Assembly (NCBI RefSeq): GCF_001676655.1 | Contig: NZ_LZDB01000002.1 | Coordinates: 1,488,001 to 1,552,000 of the forward strand | DNA: 64,000 bases | DNA from: Perlucidibaca aquatica | Lineage (GTDB): Bacteria > Pseudomonadota > Gammaproteobacteria > Pseudomonadales > Moraxellaceae | Reading direction: 5' to 3' | Shown here: piece by piece, positions 34,096 to 46,365 of the stretch | How the letters are laid out: every line of letters starts with the position of its first letter | How positions within the stretch are numbered: the first letter of the stretch is position 1 | Position numbers and translations under genes: made by a program | The notes under the pieces: generated by a model | The model's input: the letters and a program-made list of their open reading frames with translations, nothing else | The model's database searches: none | Told to the model about the DNA's origin: nothing

Positions 34096-35312
34096 TGCTC
34101 GTCATGCTGCGCGAAGCCTTGCTCGCGCTCAAAGCCAATCGCCTGCGCAGCTTCCTGACCATGCTCGGCATGATCATTGGCGTCGGCTCGGTCATTGCCA
34201 TGCTTGCTATTGGTCAGGGCGTGCAAGCGCGTATTGAACAGTCCATCAAAAGCATGGGCTCGAATCTGTTCATCATTCTGCCCGGCGCCACCAGCTCGAA
34301 CGGTGTTCGGACCGGTTTTGGCAGTGCGCCCAACCTCACGGTAGAAGATGCCACGGCACTGAAAAACACGCGCCATGTCATTGCCGTGGCGCCGGTTGTG
34401 CAGTCCAACGCGCAGGTGATTTACGGCACACAGAACTGGAACACCACCATCATTGGCAGCAACGCCGACTACTTCGGCTTACGCGACTGGGTGGTAACGT
34501 CCGGCTATGCCTTTGATACGCCTGAGCTGCAATCGGCGGCGCAGGTGGCACTGATTGGCCAGCAAGTCGCCAGCAATTTGTTTGGCGACAACGACCCCAT
34601 TGGCGAGACGCTGCGCATTCGTAACGTCCCGTTTCAGGTTATCGGCGTGCTGGGTAGCAAAGGCCAAAGCCTCGATGGCCGCGACCAGGACGACACCGTC
34701 GTCATCCCCATCACCACCGCGCAGCGCAAGCTCTCCGGCAGTCGCTTTCGCAACTCCGTGCGCTTAATTATGGTGCAGGCGGAAAGCGAGGCGGTGATGC
34801 CACAAGTCGAACAAGACCTGCGCGATCAATTGCGTCAGCGCCATCGCCTCAGTGCCGAGGCAGAGGATGACTTTACGCTGCAAAACCTCACGGCCATTGC
34901 CAAGACGGCGGCCGAAACCACCGCCATTTTGTCGCTGCTGCTGGGGGCCATCGCCGGTATTTCCCTGCTGGTGGGCGGTATTGGCATCATGAATATCATG
35001 CTGGTGTCGGTGACCGAGCGCACCCGCGAGATCGGCATTCGCATGGCTATCGGCGCACGGCCAAACGCTATCCGCATGCAGTTTTTGCTGGAGGCAATCT
35101 TAATTTCACTGGTGGGCTGTTTCATCGGTGTTGGCGTTGGCATTGCGGGGGCCTATGCCGCAGCAATGGCCTTTGAGCTGCTGGTAATTGTTACCCTCAG
35201 CTCCATGCTGCTGGCCTTTGGCGTGGCGGCCGCGATTGGGGTTTTCTTCGGCTTCTATCCGGCCAATCGTGCCGCTAAATTGAAACCGATTGATGCGTTG
35301 CGGTATCAGTAA
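34092..35312 (+). CDS. MacB-type ABC transporter permease
   Basis: 406 residues. One N-terminal membrane helix (FLTMLGMIIGVGSVIAMLAI), a large periplasmic MacB_PCD domain (about 45-265), then three C-terminal helices with GGIGIMNIMLVSVTERTREIGIRMAIGA as the coupling region, ending in FYPANRAAKLKPIDALRY. This is the FtsX/MacB topology of four helices. It overlaps the ATPase as ATGA. With the adaptor and the TolC-like channel it should export a peptide, lipopeptide or macrolide-like substrate by a mechanotransmission mechanism; the actual substrate is unknown. Confidence 0.95.
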   Translation: MMLVMLREALLALKANRLRSFLTMLGMIIGVGSVIAMLAIGQGVQARIEQSIKSMGSNLFIILPGATSSNGVRTGFGSAPNLTVEDATALKNTRHVIAVAPVVQSNAQVIYGTQNWNTTIIGSNADYFGLRDWVVTSGYAFDTPELQSAAQVALIGQQVASNLFGDNDPIGETLRIRNVPFQVIGVLGSKGQSLDGRDQDDTVVIPITTAQRKLSGSRFRNSVRLIMVQAESEAVMPQVEQDLRDQLRQRHRLSAEAEDDFTLQNLTAIAKTAAETTAILSLLLGAIAGISLLVGGIGIMNIMLVSVTERTREIGIRMAIGARPNAIRMQFLLEAILISLVGCFIGVGVGIAGAYAAAMAFELLVIVTLSSMLLAFGVAAAIGVFFGFYPANRAAKLKPIDALRYQ

Positions 35313-35331
35313 GCGCGGCCAAGGTGCTCAG

Positions 35332-36096
35332 CTAGCGCAGCGAGTCTCGCGCCAAACCCAGCCACTCGTGTAGGGCGCGACGGCTATGAGCCAAAGACTC
35401 ATGCTGCGGCGTCCAGCGCTCAACGACGCTGTAACCTTGCGCTTCTGTAGTGAATTGAGTGGGTGCTGCCAGCACCGTGAAGCCAGCGCGCTCGAAGACT
35501 GTCACCGCCCGTGGCAAATGGCTGGCATGACTGACCAGCACAATCTGGCGGATACCCAACGGCAACAAAATCGCCGCGCTCAGCTCGGCATTCTCGGCGG
35601 TCGTTCTCGATGCCGACTCCAGCCAGCGCACCGGCACGCCAAAGTCCTCGCGCAGGCTCTCCGCCATTAATTCAGCCTCCGGCCGCTGCGTGTTCAGCGG
35701 CATGCCGCCTGTGACCAGAATCGGCAAGCCCGATTGGCGCTGCGCCCGCGCGGCATAGCGTAATCGCACCAATACCGCCGGGCTGGACACATCCTGCCCC
35801 GCAAACTCGGGCGCCCGGGGCGAACGGCCGCCGCCCAACACAACAATCGCGCCATAGCCAGCCGCCTTTAGCTGCGTCAGATCCGTGAGCGGCTGCACGC
35901 GAGCCTCCAGGGGGCGCGCTATCCAAGCACTGCCCATCGGCGTAGCCAGCAAATACATGGAAGCGATAGCAAGCACAGCCAGCCCCGTGGCGCTGTAGCG
36001 ATGGCCGCGCCAGGCCAGAAAAAGCGCCAGCAGAGCGAGCAGACACTGAAGGCCCGGCGGTAACAGCACGAGATGGATGAGTTGGGTCAGGATCAT
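35332..36096 (-). CDS. YdcF/ElyC-like DUF218 inner-membrane protein
   Basis: 254 residues. Two N-terminal membrane helices (about 5-25 and 33-52) are followed by a periplasmic or cytoplasmic DUF218 domain with IVVLGGGRSPRAPEF, PILVTGGMP, ESASRTTAENA and VLVSHASHLPRAVTVFE motifs. ElyC and SanA are related proteins that influence envelope integrity and lipid carrier use in E. coli, without a settled reaction. It is convergent with the export operon and divergent from the toxin-antitoxin pair. Confidence 0.85.
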   Translation of the reverse strand: MILTQLIHLVLLPPGLQCLLALLALFLAWRGHRYSATGLAVLAIASMYLLATPMGSAWIARPLEARVQPLTDLTQLKAAGYGAIVVLGGGRSPRAPEFAGQDVSSPAVLVRLRYAARAQRQSGLPILVTGGMPLNTQRPEAELMAESLREDFGVPVRWLESASRTTAENAELSAAILLPLGIRQIVLVSHASHLPRAVTVFERAGFTVLAAPTQFTTEAQGYSVVERWTPQHESLAHSRRALHEWLGLARDSLR

Positions 36097-36171
36097 GGCG
36101 GCGATTCTATAGCGCTTTTCGCTTCCATCACGAATCGGCTAATATCTGAGCACCAGTAAAGGTAACCCACC

Positions 36172-36372
36172 ATGAATGCAAAGTTATCCCCCATGGTTTC
36201 CGAGTTTGAAACCGACGAGCAAGCGGCGAGCTATGACCGCTGGTTTAGAGCACAAGTGGACGCGGGACTGAACAGCACCAAGCCTCTGCTAACCCACGAT
36301 CAAGCGATGGATCGCCTTGATGCACAACTCACCGAGCGAAGGATCGCCCGTGCAAAGAATTCGCTGGACTGA
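36172..36372 (+). CDS. Stabilisation/antitoxin protein of a RelE/ParE-type pair
   Basis: 66 residues. The sequence (FETDEQAASYDRWFRAQVDAGL, then LTHDQAMDRLDAQLTERRIARAKN) resembles RelB/StbD-type antitoxins, with a short helical C-terminus rich in basic residues. Directly overlaps the toxin gene by 23 nt. No DNA-binding motif is obvious, though such small antitoxins often bind their own promoter. AAAGG just upstream serves as Shine-Dalgarno. Confidence 0.78.
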   Translation: MNAKLSPMVSEFETDEQAASYDRWFRAQVDAGLNSTKPLLTHDQAMDRLDAQLTERRIARAKNSLD

Positions 36373-36634
36373 CGAAGCATCCACTGACTTGGTGGAAATC
36401 ATTGATTACATCGAGCAACGCAATCCCCTAGCTGCGACTGATCTTCACCAAGAAATTGTTCAAGCTGTCGAGGGTCTGCCCTCAGGCCCGTTCCTGTTTC
36501 GCGCTGGACGCGTCCCCGGAACGCGTGAGTGCATCGTGCATCCCAATTACCTGATTGTTTATCGCATCGGCGTTGAAACGATTGATGTGATCCGCGTATT
36601 GCATGCTAGGCAAGCGTTTCCCATCAACTCATGA
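36350..36634 (+). CDS. RelE/ParE-family toxin
   Basis: 94 residues of the ParE/RelE fold: VQRIRWTDEASTDLVEIIDYIEQRNPLAA, then GTRECIVHPNYLIVYRIGVETIDVIRVLHARQ with the RxxxxH-type end. ParE members poison gyrase and RelE members cleave ribosome-bound mRNA; the DLVEIIDYIEQRNP start looks ParE-like and the YRI..IRVLHARQ end is common to both. The GTG at 36350 was chosen because AAGGA lies 7 nt upstream and the protein then has the usual N-terminus; an upstream ATG at 36317 is possible. The gene sits between the antitoxin and leuS. Confidence 0.82.
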   Translation: MQRIRWTDEASTDLVEIIDYIEQRNPLAATDLHQEIVQAVEGLPSGPFLFRAGRVPGTRECIVHPNYLIVYRIGVETIDVIRVLHARQAFPINS

Positions 36635-36687
36635 CGGGCCAAGCACAGCAAAGATGGTCGATATAATCTCCATCGCTTGACCGCTAA

Positions 36688-39402
<2,715 letters not shown>

Positions 39403-39431
39403 AAATACTGGTCAACCGTGGAGTACACCGT

Positions 39432-39962
39432 ATGCGCCTAGTCTGGCTTAGCCTGCTGACCCTCGCCCTGAGCGCCTGCGGTTTCCACCTGCGCGGCCAG
39501 TTCACGCTGCCGCCGTTGCTACAGCCCATCGCTGTGGCCAGCACCGTGCCGACCCTAGAGGGTCGCGTGAGTGCGGGCATCCAACGCATGGGTGGCGTCA
39601 TTTCAGCCGATGCGCCGATGCAGCTGCGCATCACCCGCGAAACCATCACACGCCAAACCAGCACAGTAGACCGCCTCGCGAAAGCGGCGGAATACACGCT
39701 GTTTTATGAGCTCACCTACCAGCTTAAATACGCCAGTGGTGTACCGGCACAGCCCGAGCGCTCCATCCGCTTGCGCCGTACCTACCAATTCGATAACACC
39801 CGTATTGTGGGTAAGTTCGATGAAGAAACAACGCTGCAGGAAGACATGCGCCAGCAGGCCATTGCCCAATTGCTGACCCAGTTGTCGCGCACCCAAGCCA
39901 GCGAACTTTCACCCGATGCGACGGCACTGCCAACACCACAGGCCCAGCCCACACAACCATGA
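39432..39962 (+). CDS. lptE: LPS-assembly lipoprotein LptE
   Basis: 176 residues. Lipoprotein signal ends at LSACGFHLRGQ, with the lipidated Cys near residue 17. LptE (RlpB) plugs the LptD barrel and helps deliver LPS to the outer leaflet of the outer membrane. The mature domain follows family size, with a Pro/Gln-rich tail. The ATG at 39432 gives the signal peptide; an upstream start at 39399 would precede it with non-signal residues. It begins 30 nt after leuS and overlaps holA as ATGA. Confidence 0.92.
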   Translation: MRLVWLSLLTLALSACGFHLRGQFTLPPLLQPIAVASTVPTLEGRVSAGIQRMGGVISADAPMQLRITRETITRQTSTVDRLAKAAEYTLFYELTYQLKYASGVPAQPERSIRLRRTYQFDNTRIVGKFDEETTLQEDMRQQAIAQLLTQLSRTQASELSPDATALPTPQAQPTQP

Positions 39963-40981
39963 AGTTGCGCCCGGAGCAGTTGCAGCGACATCTCCTAGAC
40001 GGCCTGCAGTCTGTTTATGTGCTCTGTGGCGATGAACCGCTCCTGCTGCAAGAAAGCACGGACTTAATTCGTCAGGCCGCCACTAAAAACGGCTATAGCG
40101 AGCGCCAAGTCCACGCGATTGAGCGAGGCTTTTCTTGGGATGCCCTGATCGCCGACAGCCAAGCGCTATCGCTTTTTGCCGAACGCAAACTGGTGGAGCT
40201 GCGCTTTAGCGGCAAGCCCGACGCCGCCGCTGCCGACGTCTTAATCGACTTTGCTCAGCGCCCGCCAGAAGACACGCTATTGCTCATCACACTGCCCAAG
40301 CTTGATGCGGCAGCGCAGAAGTCGAAATGGTTTACGGCACTGGATAACCATGGCGTTCAAATCACCGTCTACCCCGTCGATGCCAGCGCCCTGCCCGGCT
40401 GGCTGAGCCAACGCGCACAAAGTTTGGGCCTGCGGCTACCGACCGAGGCCCTGCAATTACTCGCTGACCGCACCGAAGGCAACTTGCTCGCCGCAGCGCA
40501 GGCCTTAGAAAAACTCCGCCTACTTAGCGATGGCAATGACATCAGTTTCGACACAGTAGCCAGCCTCGTGAGTGACAGCACGCGCTACTCGGTTTTTGAT
40601 TTAGCCGATGCCGTCTTGATGGGCGATGCCAGCCGAGCGGCACGACTTCTGCTCGGCTTAGAAAGTGAAGGTCAAGCCGAGTCTGTTGTGCTGTGGGCCT
40701 TACAAAAAGACCTGCGTGCGCTCACCTTAGCGGCAGAACAAATGAGCCAAAGTGGGCAGCAGGCACTGTCTTCACAGGCGCTTAATCAACTGGGCTTTTG
40801 GGCCAAGCGCCAAGGTCCGGCACAGCAAGCGTTACGCCGCCTTTCGCTGATTCGACTGCAACGCCTAACCAGCGGCGTTATCGATGTGGACAAAGCCATC
40901 AAAGGGCAGTCGCCCGAACGCGCCTGGGACGCCCTGCTGCGCTTAACCATGGCCATGGCGGGCCGCCCTCTTTTTGTCTGA
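39959..40981 (+). CDS. holA: DNA polymerase III delta subunit HolA
   Basis: 340 residues, close to E. coli (343). The delta subunit of the clamp loader opens the beta clamp. The N-terminus MKLRPEQLQRHLLDGLQSVYVLCGDEPLLLQES is typical of HolA, with the AAA-like fold lacking a P-loop. The clamp-binding helix region (LFAERKLVELRFSGKP) is near residue 72, and the C-terminal collar domain covers the last third. Overlaps the lptE stop by 4 nt, as in many gammaproteobacteria. Confidence 0.96.
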   Translation: MKLRPEQLQRHLLDGLQSVYVLCGDEPLLLQESTDLIRQAATKNGYSERQVHAIERGFSWDALIADSQALSLFAERKLVELRFSGKPDAAAADVLIDFAQRPPEDTLLLITLPKLDAAAQKSKWFTALDNHGVQITVYPVDASALPGWLSQRAQSLGLRLPTEALQLLADRTEGNLLAAAQALEKLRLLSDGNDISFDTVASLVSDSTRYSVFDLADAVLMGDASRAARLLLGLESEGQAESVVLWALQKDLRALTLAAEQMSQSGQQALSSQALNQLGFWAKRQGPAQQALRRLSLIRLQRLTSGVIDVDKAIKGQSPERAWDALLRLTMAMAGRPLFV

Positions 40982-40997
40982 TCTTCGGAGCTGCGCT

Positions 40998-41798
40998 ATG
41001 TCGTTCGCCTCACTTTTACAGCCCTTGCAGCAAAAAGCCGGCGCCCAACAAACCCTGATGATTCCACCGAACTGGGGACAAGGTCGCGCAGCTTATGGCG
41101 GCTTAGTCGCCGCGTTTCTGCAAAGCCACTTAGATGCCGAGCAAAGTGAAGGCCGCCCACTCAGAGCCGCCCAAATTGCCTTTATTGGCCCTGCAACAGT
41201 CGGTGAGGCCCAGATCGAAAGCCAACTATTACGCACCGGTAAATCGGCGCTGCAAGCCGACGCTCGATTGCTGCAAAACGGTGCTGTGGTTGCGACATTA
41301 CAAGCGACGTATGGTGCAGACCGCAGCTCGCAACTATCAGAGCCAGCCCCTCAACGGCCCAGCATGAAAGCGCCTGAAGACTGCCCTGCGCTGCCTTACA
41401 TAGCCGGCCTTATGCCAGAATTCACCCAGCATTTTGATATGCGTTGGAGCGAAGGCGGCCTACCCTTTAGCGGACATGAAAGCGGCAACATGAAAGGCTG
41501 GATTCGTTTTCGAGAGGGCGAGGCCATTGATCTGAACCCCGCTTGGGTACTGGCCTTGGTGGATGCGTGGCCGCCTGCGGTAGTGGCTCGCTGCAGCGGA
41601 CCCGCCAACCTCAGCACCATGACTTGGGCTGTCGGTTATCGCCCTATTAAAGAGACTATCAATGCGCAGGGCTGGTGGGCTTATCAGGCCGACACCATCA
41701 GTTGCAGTGAGGGCTATGCCCATATCCGCTCAACGCTGTGGTCGCCAGCCGGTGAGGTCGTGGCGCTTAGCCAGCAAACGGTGGCGGTATTTTACTGA
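40998..41798 (+). CDS. Acyl-CoA thioesterase-like hotdog protein
   Basis: 266 residues with a double hotdog arrangement: an N-terminal half with GRAAYGGLVAAFLQSHL and a C-terminal half with LNPAWVLALVDAWPPAVVARCSGPANLSTMTWAVGY. This matches TesB-like/4HBT-3 thioesterases. The product would be free acid and CoA; the acyl chain is unknown. The start at 40998 was chosen because an upstream in-frame ATG would overlap holA. Convergent with the small membrane protein gene, overlapping it by 32 nt. Confidence 0.8.
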   Translation: MSFASLLQPLQQKAGAQQTLMIPPNWGQGRAAYGGLVAAFLQSHLDAEQSEGRPLRAAQIAFIGPATVGEAQIESQLLRTGKSALQADARLLQNGAVVATLQATYGADRSSQLSEPAPQRPSMKAPEDCPALPYIAGLMPEFTQHFDMRWSEGGLPFSGHESGNMKGWIRFREGEAIDLNPAWVLALVDAWPPAVVARCSGPANLSTMTWAVGYRPIKETINAQGWWAYQADTISCSEGYAHIRSTLWSPAGEVVALSQQTVAVFY

Positions 41799-42279
41799 GC
41801 GGCTCTTCGCTCAGGTTACGCGTTAATAAGCGCTTCAAATACTCCACAAACTCCGGGTCTTCGCCACGGAGCAAATCGGGCAGCGCCTGCCGAAAGTCTG
41901 GGCGTATGCACCATTCCTGCAAATAGTCTTCCCACGATGACCATCGCCGCTGCTGTTTCGCCGCCATGTCATCTTCGTATAAGAGTAAGTAGGCACGTTC
42001 AAACAGCGACACCAACATGGTGAAGATGATGCGCTTACGCTCAAGCTGCTCCTCATCCAAGCCTTCTGCCTGTTGCAGGGAGAATAATTTGAGATCGGGA
42101 TTTTCCAGTGCGATTTTCAGGAAGTCTTGGTAGTTGTCGGACAGTAATTGGAAAACCTCTTCCTCTTCGTTTTCCCGCTCCTTGCGCTGCTCATACAAGA
42201 ACACGGCTATCGCCAAGGGCAAACCCACCACGGTCACCACATAGCTCAGTAATTCCCACACCTCTAGGGCCGACATCAC
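41767..42279 (-). CDS. Small membrane protein of unknown function
   Basis: 170 residues, no family recognised. One N-terminal membrane helix (residues 6-27, VWELLSYVVTVVGLPLAIAVFL) is followed by a charged, helical cytoplasmic domain (EQRKERENEEEEVFQLLSD, ERKRIIFTMLVSLFERAYLLL, SWEDYLQEW). The C-terminus is a short Pro-rich tail. It starts GTG at 42279, overlapping the lipoprotein stop as GTGA, or ATG one codon later. Two-gene unit with the NlpE/META lipoprotein, so a role in envelope stress is possible but only by association. Confidence 0.7.
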   Translation of the reverse strand: MMSALEVWELLSYVVTVVGLPLAIAVFLYEQRKERENEEEEVFQLLSDNYQDFLKIALENPDLKLFSLQQAEGLDEEQLERKRIIFTMLVSLFERAYLLLYEDDMAAKQQRRWSSWEDYLQEWCIRPDFRQALPDLLRGEDPEFVEYLKRLLTRNLSEEPLSKIPPPFAG

Positions 42280-43391
42280 ATCATCTCCGTGGCAACAAAC
42301 CGAGCCAAAACCTGATCGCCCTGCAACAACTCTAATTGATGACCGACCTGGCGATACTGTTTGGACTCGCGCAGCACCTCCATCAGGGCACGCTCCTGCT
42401 GCGCCATGGCATCACGACAATACGCTCGTGTGCTGCTCATTCGGCTCAAACTGAGCTTGTTATCACTAAGCTGCCAAGTGCCCTGCAAACGATTGCAGCC
42501 GGTGGTGCCCGTTAAGCGCCCCCCTTTGCGCAGGCGAATATGCGCAGCCTGACCCAGCACGGCTTCTTGGGCAGAAACTCCCTTAACGCTGCTCAGTAGC
42601 CACACGGTTTCTTGTAGCGGTTGTGCCGGCGCAATCGGCCCCTGAGCACAGGTTTCATTCGGCCAAAAACGTTCGAACGCGGTGATATTCAACGCGCGCT
42701 TTACCGACGACGACTTCGCTGTGGGTTCTTGCCATTGTGCGGTGAGCGCGGCCAGCACGGGCCCTCGGGCGCGGCGATCAGCAGGAACCGTTTGAATGTG
42801 TTGAAGCATTTTAGCGGCCGCTGGTGAATCCGCTAAGGGCAATACTTGCGCGCTAAGGCATTCGGTGATCATCGCCTGAGCCCCCGAATTAGCCGGCTCG
42901 GAATACAGGGCCAGCAAGCGCATTTCGTCACTGATCAAATCGGGCTTGGGCTGTCGTTTCAGCACGTATTCACGAATCGAGACGATGTCATTGCCTTGCT
43001 CATCAAGCATGACTAAGTCACCTTGCGGCAGAAGCCGAAACTGCCGCTGGCTAGCGCCTTTTAAGAGCAGCCGACGCGCATCGCCCAGCGTTGCTGACCA
43101 GCGCCCAACATCGTAGAAGCGCTCCTCGGCACCGCCCTTGCTTGCCACGTATGACTCGCGCAGGCGAAAAAGCCCATCCGGGAATAGCGTGACCGCGAGC
43201 CAGCGCTCACTGCAACCCGGACAAGACACTTCCCCTACCCACGTTTGCACGTGCTCCGAACGTAAGTTCTTGCCACCCCCACCGCTCTGTAAGGCACAGC
43301 CTGAAATCCCGAGCACCAGCCATGCCAATACCGCCCAATAACGGAGGCTAGGTAATCGCTTGGGGAGACTGATTAAGGGGGCTGAGTTCAT
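42276..43391 (-). CDS. NlpE-like/META-domain lipoprotein
   Basis: 371 residues. Signal with lipobox ISGCAL near residue 32. The first half resembles NlpE: EVSCPGCSERWLAVTLFPDGLFRLRESYV with a CxxC pair, then a short barrel; NlpE senses copper or surface contact and activates Cpx in E. coli. The C-terminal third is a META/HslJ domain (TGTTGCNRLQGTWQL ... STRAYCRDAMAQQERALMEVL). A central segment of about 110 residues (about 145-260) matches neither. Such NlpE-META fusions are known in gammaproteobacteria. No CpxR/CpxA genes are in the window. Confidence 0.78.
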   Translation of the reverse strand: MNSAPLISLPKRLPSLRYWAVLAWLVLGISGCALQSGGGGKNLRSEHVQTWVGEVSCPGCSERWLAVTLFPDGLFRLRESYVASKGGAEERFYDVGRWSATLGDARRLLLKGASQRQFRLLPQGDLVMLDEQGNDIVSIREYVLKRQPKPDLISDEMRLLALYSEPANSGAQAMITECLSAQVLPLADSPAAAKMLQHIQTVPADRRARGPVLAALTAQWQEPTAKSSSVKRALNITAFERFWPNETCAQGPIAPAQPLQETVWLLSSVKGVSAQEAVLGQAAHIRLRKGGRLTGTTGCNRLQGTWQLSDNKLSLSRMSSTRAYCRDAMAQQERALMEVLRESKQYRQVGHQLELLQGDQVLARFVATEMM

Positions 43392-43517
43392 GGCTGCTAG
43401 GCGATAGCGTTCGCTCTTATGGGTTTATCGTGTTGTTCTTGCGTTAAAACTGTCATGCACTGCATACACTGTAAAGTAATGTTCTGTAAATGCACGCGAC
43501 AGCGCGGGCAGGCTCGC

Positions 43518-43523
43518 TATAAT
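43518..43523 (+). promoter_or_regulatory. -10 element upstream of proA
   Basis: A perfect TATAAT lies 31 nt upstream of the chosen proA ATG. The -35 region is not clear. Its position supports the downstream ATG at 43554 as start, since the upstream in-frame start would precede the promoter. Confidence 0.45.
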
Positions 43524-43553
43524 CTGACCTTAACTAATTTCGGAACTCATGGC

Positions 43554-44810
43554 ATGGATATCGTTGCCTACATGCGCAGCCTTGGCGCTGCCGCCCGCCA
43601 GGCCTCACGCGTCATCGCTCGCGCCAATACCGGTGCCAAGAACGCTGCCTTACAGGCCATTCACGATGAGCTGCTACGCGACCGCGCCAGCGTGCTCGCC
43701 GCCAATGCCCGCGACATGGCCGCCGGGGAAGCCAGCGGCCTCGATGCCGCGCTGCTCGACCGCCTGGCGCTCGACGATGCCCGCTTCGACGGCATGCTCG
43801 AAGGCCTGCGCCAGGTCATCGCCCTGGCTGACCCCATCGGCGAGATGACCGACTTCACCTACCGCCCTTCCGGCATCCAGCTTGGCAAAATGCGTGTGCC
43901 GCTCGGCGTCATCGGCATCATTTACGAGTCGAGGCCGAATGTGACGCTGGAGGCCGCGTCGCTGTGCCTGAAGTCGGGCAATGCCACCATCCTGCGCGGC
44001 GGCAGCGAAGCGCTGCAAAGCAATAACGCCATCGCTGCCTGCATTCAGCGTGGACTCGAGGCCGTGGGCATGCCACGCGCCGTGGTGCAGGTCGTAGAGA
44101 CTGCCGATCGCGCCGCTGTTGGCCAGCTCATTACCCTGCCCGAGTTTGTCGATGTCATTGTTCCCCGTGGCGGCAAAGGCTTGATCGAGCGCGTCTCGCG
44201 TGAAGCCCGTGTGCCGGTGATCAAGCACCTCGACGGCAATTGCCATGTCTTCCTCGATCGCGACGCTGATCCGGTCAAGGCCGAGCGCATCGCCATCAAC
44301 GCCAAGACGCACCGCTACGGCGTCTGCAACGCCATGGAAACGCTGCTGGTGGATGCCCCCGTGGCCGCTGCGATGCTGCCTGGCCTCGCCGCCGCCTATC
44401 GTGCCAAGGGCGTAGAACTGCGCGGCTGCGCACAAACCCTGGCGATCATTGGCGATGGCATCGCGGCCAGCGAAGACGACTGGTACACCGAATACCTGGC
44501 GCCCGTACTGGCGATCAAGATCGTCGATGGCGTCGATGCCGCCATCGCGCACATCAACCAGTACGGTTCGCACCACACGGATGCCATCGTCACCGAAAAC
44601 TACACGCGGGCGCGCCAGTTCCTCGCCGAAGTCGACTCCAGCTCGGTCATGGTCAATGCCTCCACGCGTTTTGCCGATGGCTTCGAGTACGGCCTCGGCG
44701 CCGAAATTGGCATTTCCACCGACAAAATTCATGCGCGTGGCCCGGTCGGCCTGGAAGGCCTGACCTCGCAGAAGTGGATCGTCTTTGGCGATGGCCAGAT
44801 TCGTGGCTGA
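43554..44810 (+). CDS. proA: Gamma-glutamyl phosphate reductase ProA
   Basis: 418 residues, same as E. coli (417). NADPH-dependent reduction of gamma-glutamyl phosphate to the semialdehyde in proline synthesis. The aldehyde-dehydrogenase-like fold shows [16 protein letters not shown] near 122 and the catalytic cysteine in [13 protein letters not shown] near residue 256. The ATG at 43554 follows a TATAAT and gives the usual N-terminus [11 protein letters not shown]; an upstream in-frame ATG lies before that promoter. First gene of the cluster proA-nadD-rsfS-rlmH-mrdA-rodA-mltB-rlpA; nadD starts 28 nt after its stop. Confidence 0.97.
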   Translation: MDIVAYMRSLGAAARQASRVIARANTGAKNAALQAIHDELLRDRASVLAANARDMAAGEASGLDAALLDRLALDDARFDGMLEGLRQVIALADPIGEMTDFTYRPSGIQLGKMRVPLGVIGIIYESRPNVTLEAASLCLKSGNATILRGGSEALQSNNAIAACIQRGLEAVGMPRAVVQVVETADRAAVGQLITLPEFVDVIVPRGGKGLIERVSREARVPVIKHLDGNCHVFLDRDADPVKAERIAINAKTHRYGVCNAMETLLVDAPVAAAMLPGLAAAYRAKGVELRGCAQTLAIIGDGIAASEDDWYTEYLAPVLAIKIVDGVDAAIAHINQYGSHHTDAIVTENYTRARQFLAEVDSSSVMVNASTRFADGFEYGLGAEIGISTDKIHARGPVGLEGLTSQKWIVFGDGQIRG

Positions 44811-44837
44811 TACCGCTGCTCTGCTCGCTGGGCGCGC

Positions 44838-45497
44838 ATGATCCTGCTCTACGGCGGCTCCTTCGACCCGGTCCATCGCGGCCATGTCGATACCGCCCGA
44901 GCGGCAGCCGCCGCGGTAAACGCCTCGTCCGTGGTCTGGATACCCGCCGCGCTATCGCCGCTAAAGGCGGGCAGCGTGGCCTCTGGCGAGCAGCGCCGCG
45001 ACATGCTGCAACAGATGCTCGTCGAGACTGCCGAGCCTCACTGGCAGCTCGATGACAGCGAACTGCAGTCAGCCCCACCGTCCTACACCATTCACACGCT
45101 GCAACGCTGGCGCGCCCACGTCGGCCCGACGTTGCCGCTGGCTTTCCTGATGGGACGCGATAGCCTGCTGCAGCTACCGCGCTGGAAGGATTGGCAAAAA
45201 CTCACGGATTACGCCCATCTGCTCATTGCCCGTCGACCCGACTGCGATGCGCCACTCCCTGAGCCCTTGAAAATTTGGTTGGAAAATCGACAACTTAGCG
45301 ACCCTAAGCTGCTACAATCGCGACCCTTCGGCAGCCTCGTGCTGCTTGATACTCCGCTGCGACCCATTTCCAGCACCGACCTGCGCGCATCCTTGGCTGA
45401 CCAACGGCAGACCGAAGACTGGCTGATGCCCGGCGTGCGGGACTATATTGATCAACACGGCCTGTACCGTGAACCGGAGAACCCGGCATCCTCATGA
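44838..45497 (+). CDS. nadD: Nicotinate-nucleotide adenylyltransferase NadD
   Basis: 219 residues. Nucleotidyltransferase that makes deamido-NAD from NaMN and ATP. The T/HxGH-type signature appears as [11 protein letters not shown] at 6-16, and the second motif [10 protein letters not shown] near residue 177 is the ISSTxIR equivalent. [15 protein letters not shown] near 110 is also typical. E. coli NadD is 213. Overlaps rsfS as ATGA. Confidence 0.95.
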   Translation: MILLYGGSFDPVHRGHVDTARAAAAAVNASSVVWIPAALSPLKAGSVASGEQRRDMLQQMLVETAEPHWQLDDSELQSAPPSYTIHTLQRWRAHVGPTLPLAFLMGRDSLLQLPRWKDWQKLTDYAHLLIARRPDCDAPLPEPLKIWLENRQLSDPKLLQSRPFGSLVLLDTPLRPISSTDLRASLADQRQTEDWLMPGVRDYIDQHGLYREPENPASS

Positions 45498-45865
45498 ATG
45501 CTCTCGACAAAGATACGCAACACCTCTACGAAGCCGCGTTCAACGCGCTGGCCGACCTCAAAGCACAAAACGTGGTGACACTCGACGTGCGCCCGCTGAC
45601 CAGCATGACTGACATCATGATCATTGCCAGCGGCACGTCCACGCGCCATGTCAAAGCACTGGCCGATGAAGTGCAAGTGAAGGCAAAAGCAGCTGGCTTT
45701 ATGCCCGTCGGCATGGAAGGCGAGAAAGAAGGCGAATGGGTGCTGATCGACCTCGCCGGCGTGATTGTTCACGTCATGCTGCCCGCGACGCGCGCGCTCT
45801 ATGATCTAGAACGCTTATGGGGCTCCCAAGGCGCTCGCTCGGCACCGGACTTTTCCGCGGAATAA
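45494..45865 (+). CDS. rsfS: Ribosomal silencing factor RsfS
   Basis: 123 residues. Binds L14 on the large subunit and blocks subunit joining during starvation. Conserved segments: [41 protein letters not shown] and [29 protein letters not shown]. Overlaps nadD by 4 nt and rlmH by 1 nt. Confidence 0.95.
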   Translation: MNALDKDTQHLYEAAFNALADLKAQNVVTLDVRPLTSMTDIMIIASGTSTRHVKALADEVQVKAKAAGFMPVGMEGEKEGEWVLIDLAGVIVHVMLPATRALYDLERLWGSQGARSAPDFSAE

Positions 45866-46332
45866 TGAAGATTCGACTGATCGCCGTCGGCACGAAAATG
45901 CCCGACTGGATCAATACCGGTTTTGACGATTACGCCAAGCGCCTCACCGACGATGTGCGCCTCGAAGTCGTGGAAATTCCGGCCGGTAAGCGCGGCAAAA
46001 ACGCGGACATTATCCGGCTCACCGAGAAAGAAGGTGAATCTCAGCTGGCGGCCATCGGCAGCACGGATCGCGTCATCGCGCTAGAGGTCGGCGGCAAAGC
46101 GCTGAGCACGGAAGAATTATCTAAAATGCTCGGCATTTGGCTGCAGGAAGGTCGTAATATCAGCCTGCTGATTGGCGGGCCAGAAGGCCTGTCACCAGCC
46201 GCCAGTGCCCGTGCCGATCAGCAGTGGTCACTGTCGCGCCTGACCTTGCCGCACCCCTTAGTGCGTGTATTGCTGGCAGAGCAGCTGTATCGGGCCTGGA
46301 CACTGTTAAAAGGTCACCCTTACCACCGTTAG
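45865..46332 (+). CDS. rlmH: 23S rRNA pseudouridine(1915)-N3-methyltransferase RlmH
   Basis: 155 residues, exactly the E. coli size. SPOUT-class enzyme that methylates pseudouridine 1915 in assembled 70S. Motifs: [24 protein letters not shown] at the N-terminus, [11 protein letters not shown] near 100 and [25 protein letters not shown] at the end. The ATG at 45865 shares one base with the rsfS stop (TAATG). Confidence 0.97.
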   Translation: MKIRLIAVGTKMPDWINTGFDDYAKRLTDDVRLEVVEIPAGKRGKNADIIRLTEKEGESQLAAIGSTDRVIALEVGGKALSTEELSKMLGIWLQEGRNISLLIGGPEGLSPAASARADQQWSLSRLTLPHPLVRVLLAEQLYRAWTLLKGHPYHR

Positions 46333-46365
46333 TAATTTGCACTGGCCACTGGGCCAACTGGCGCT

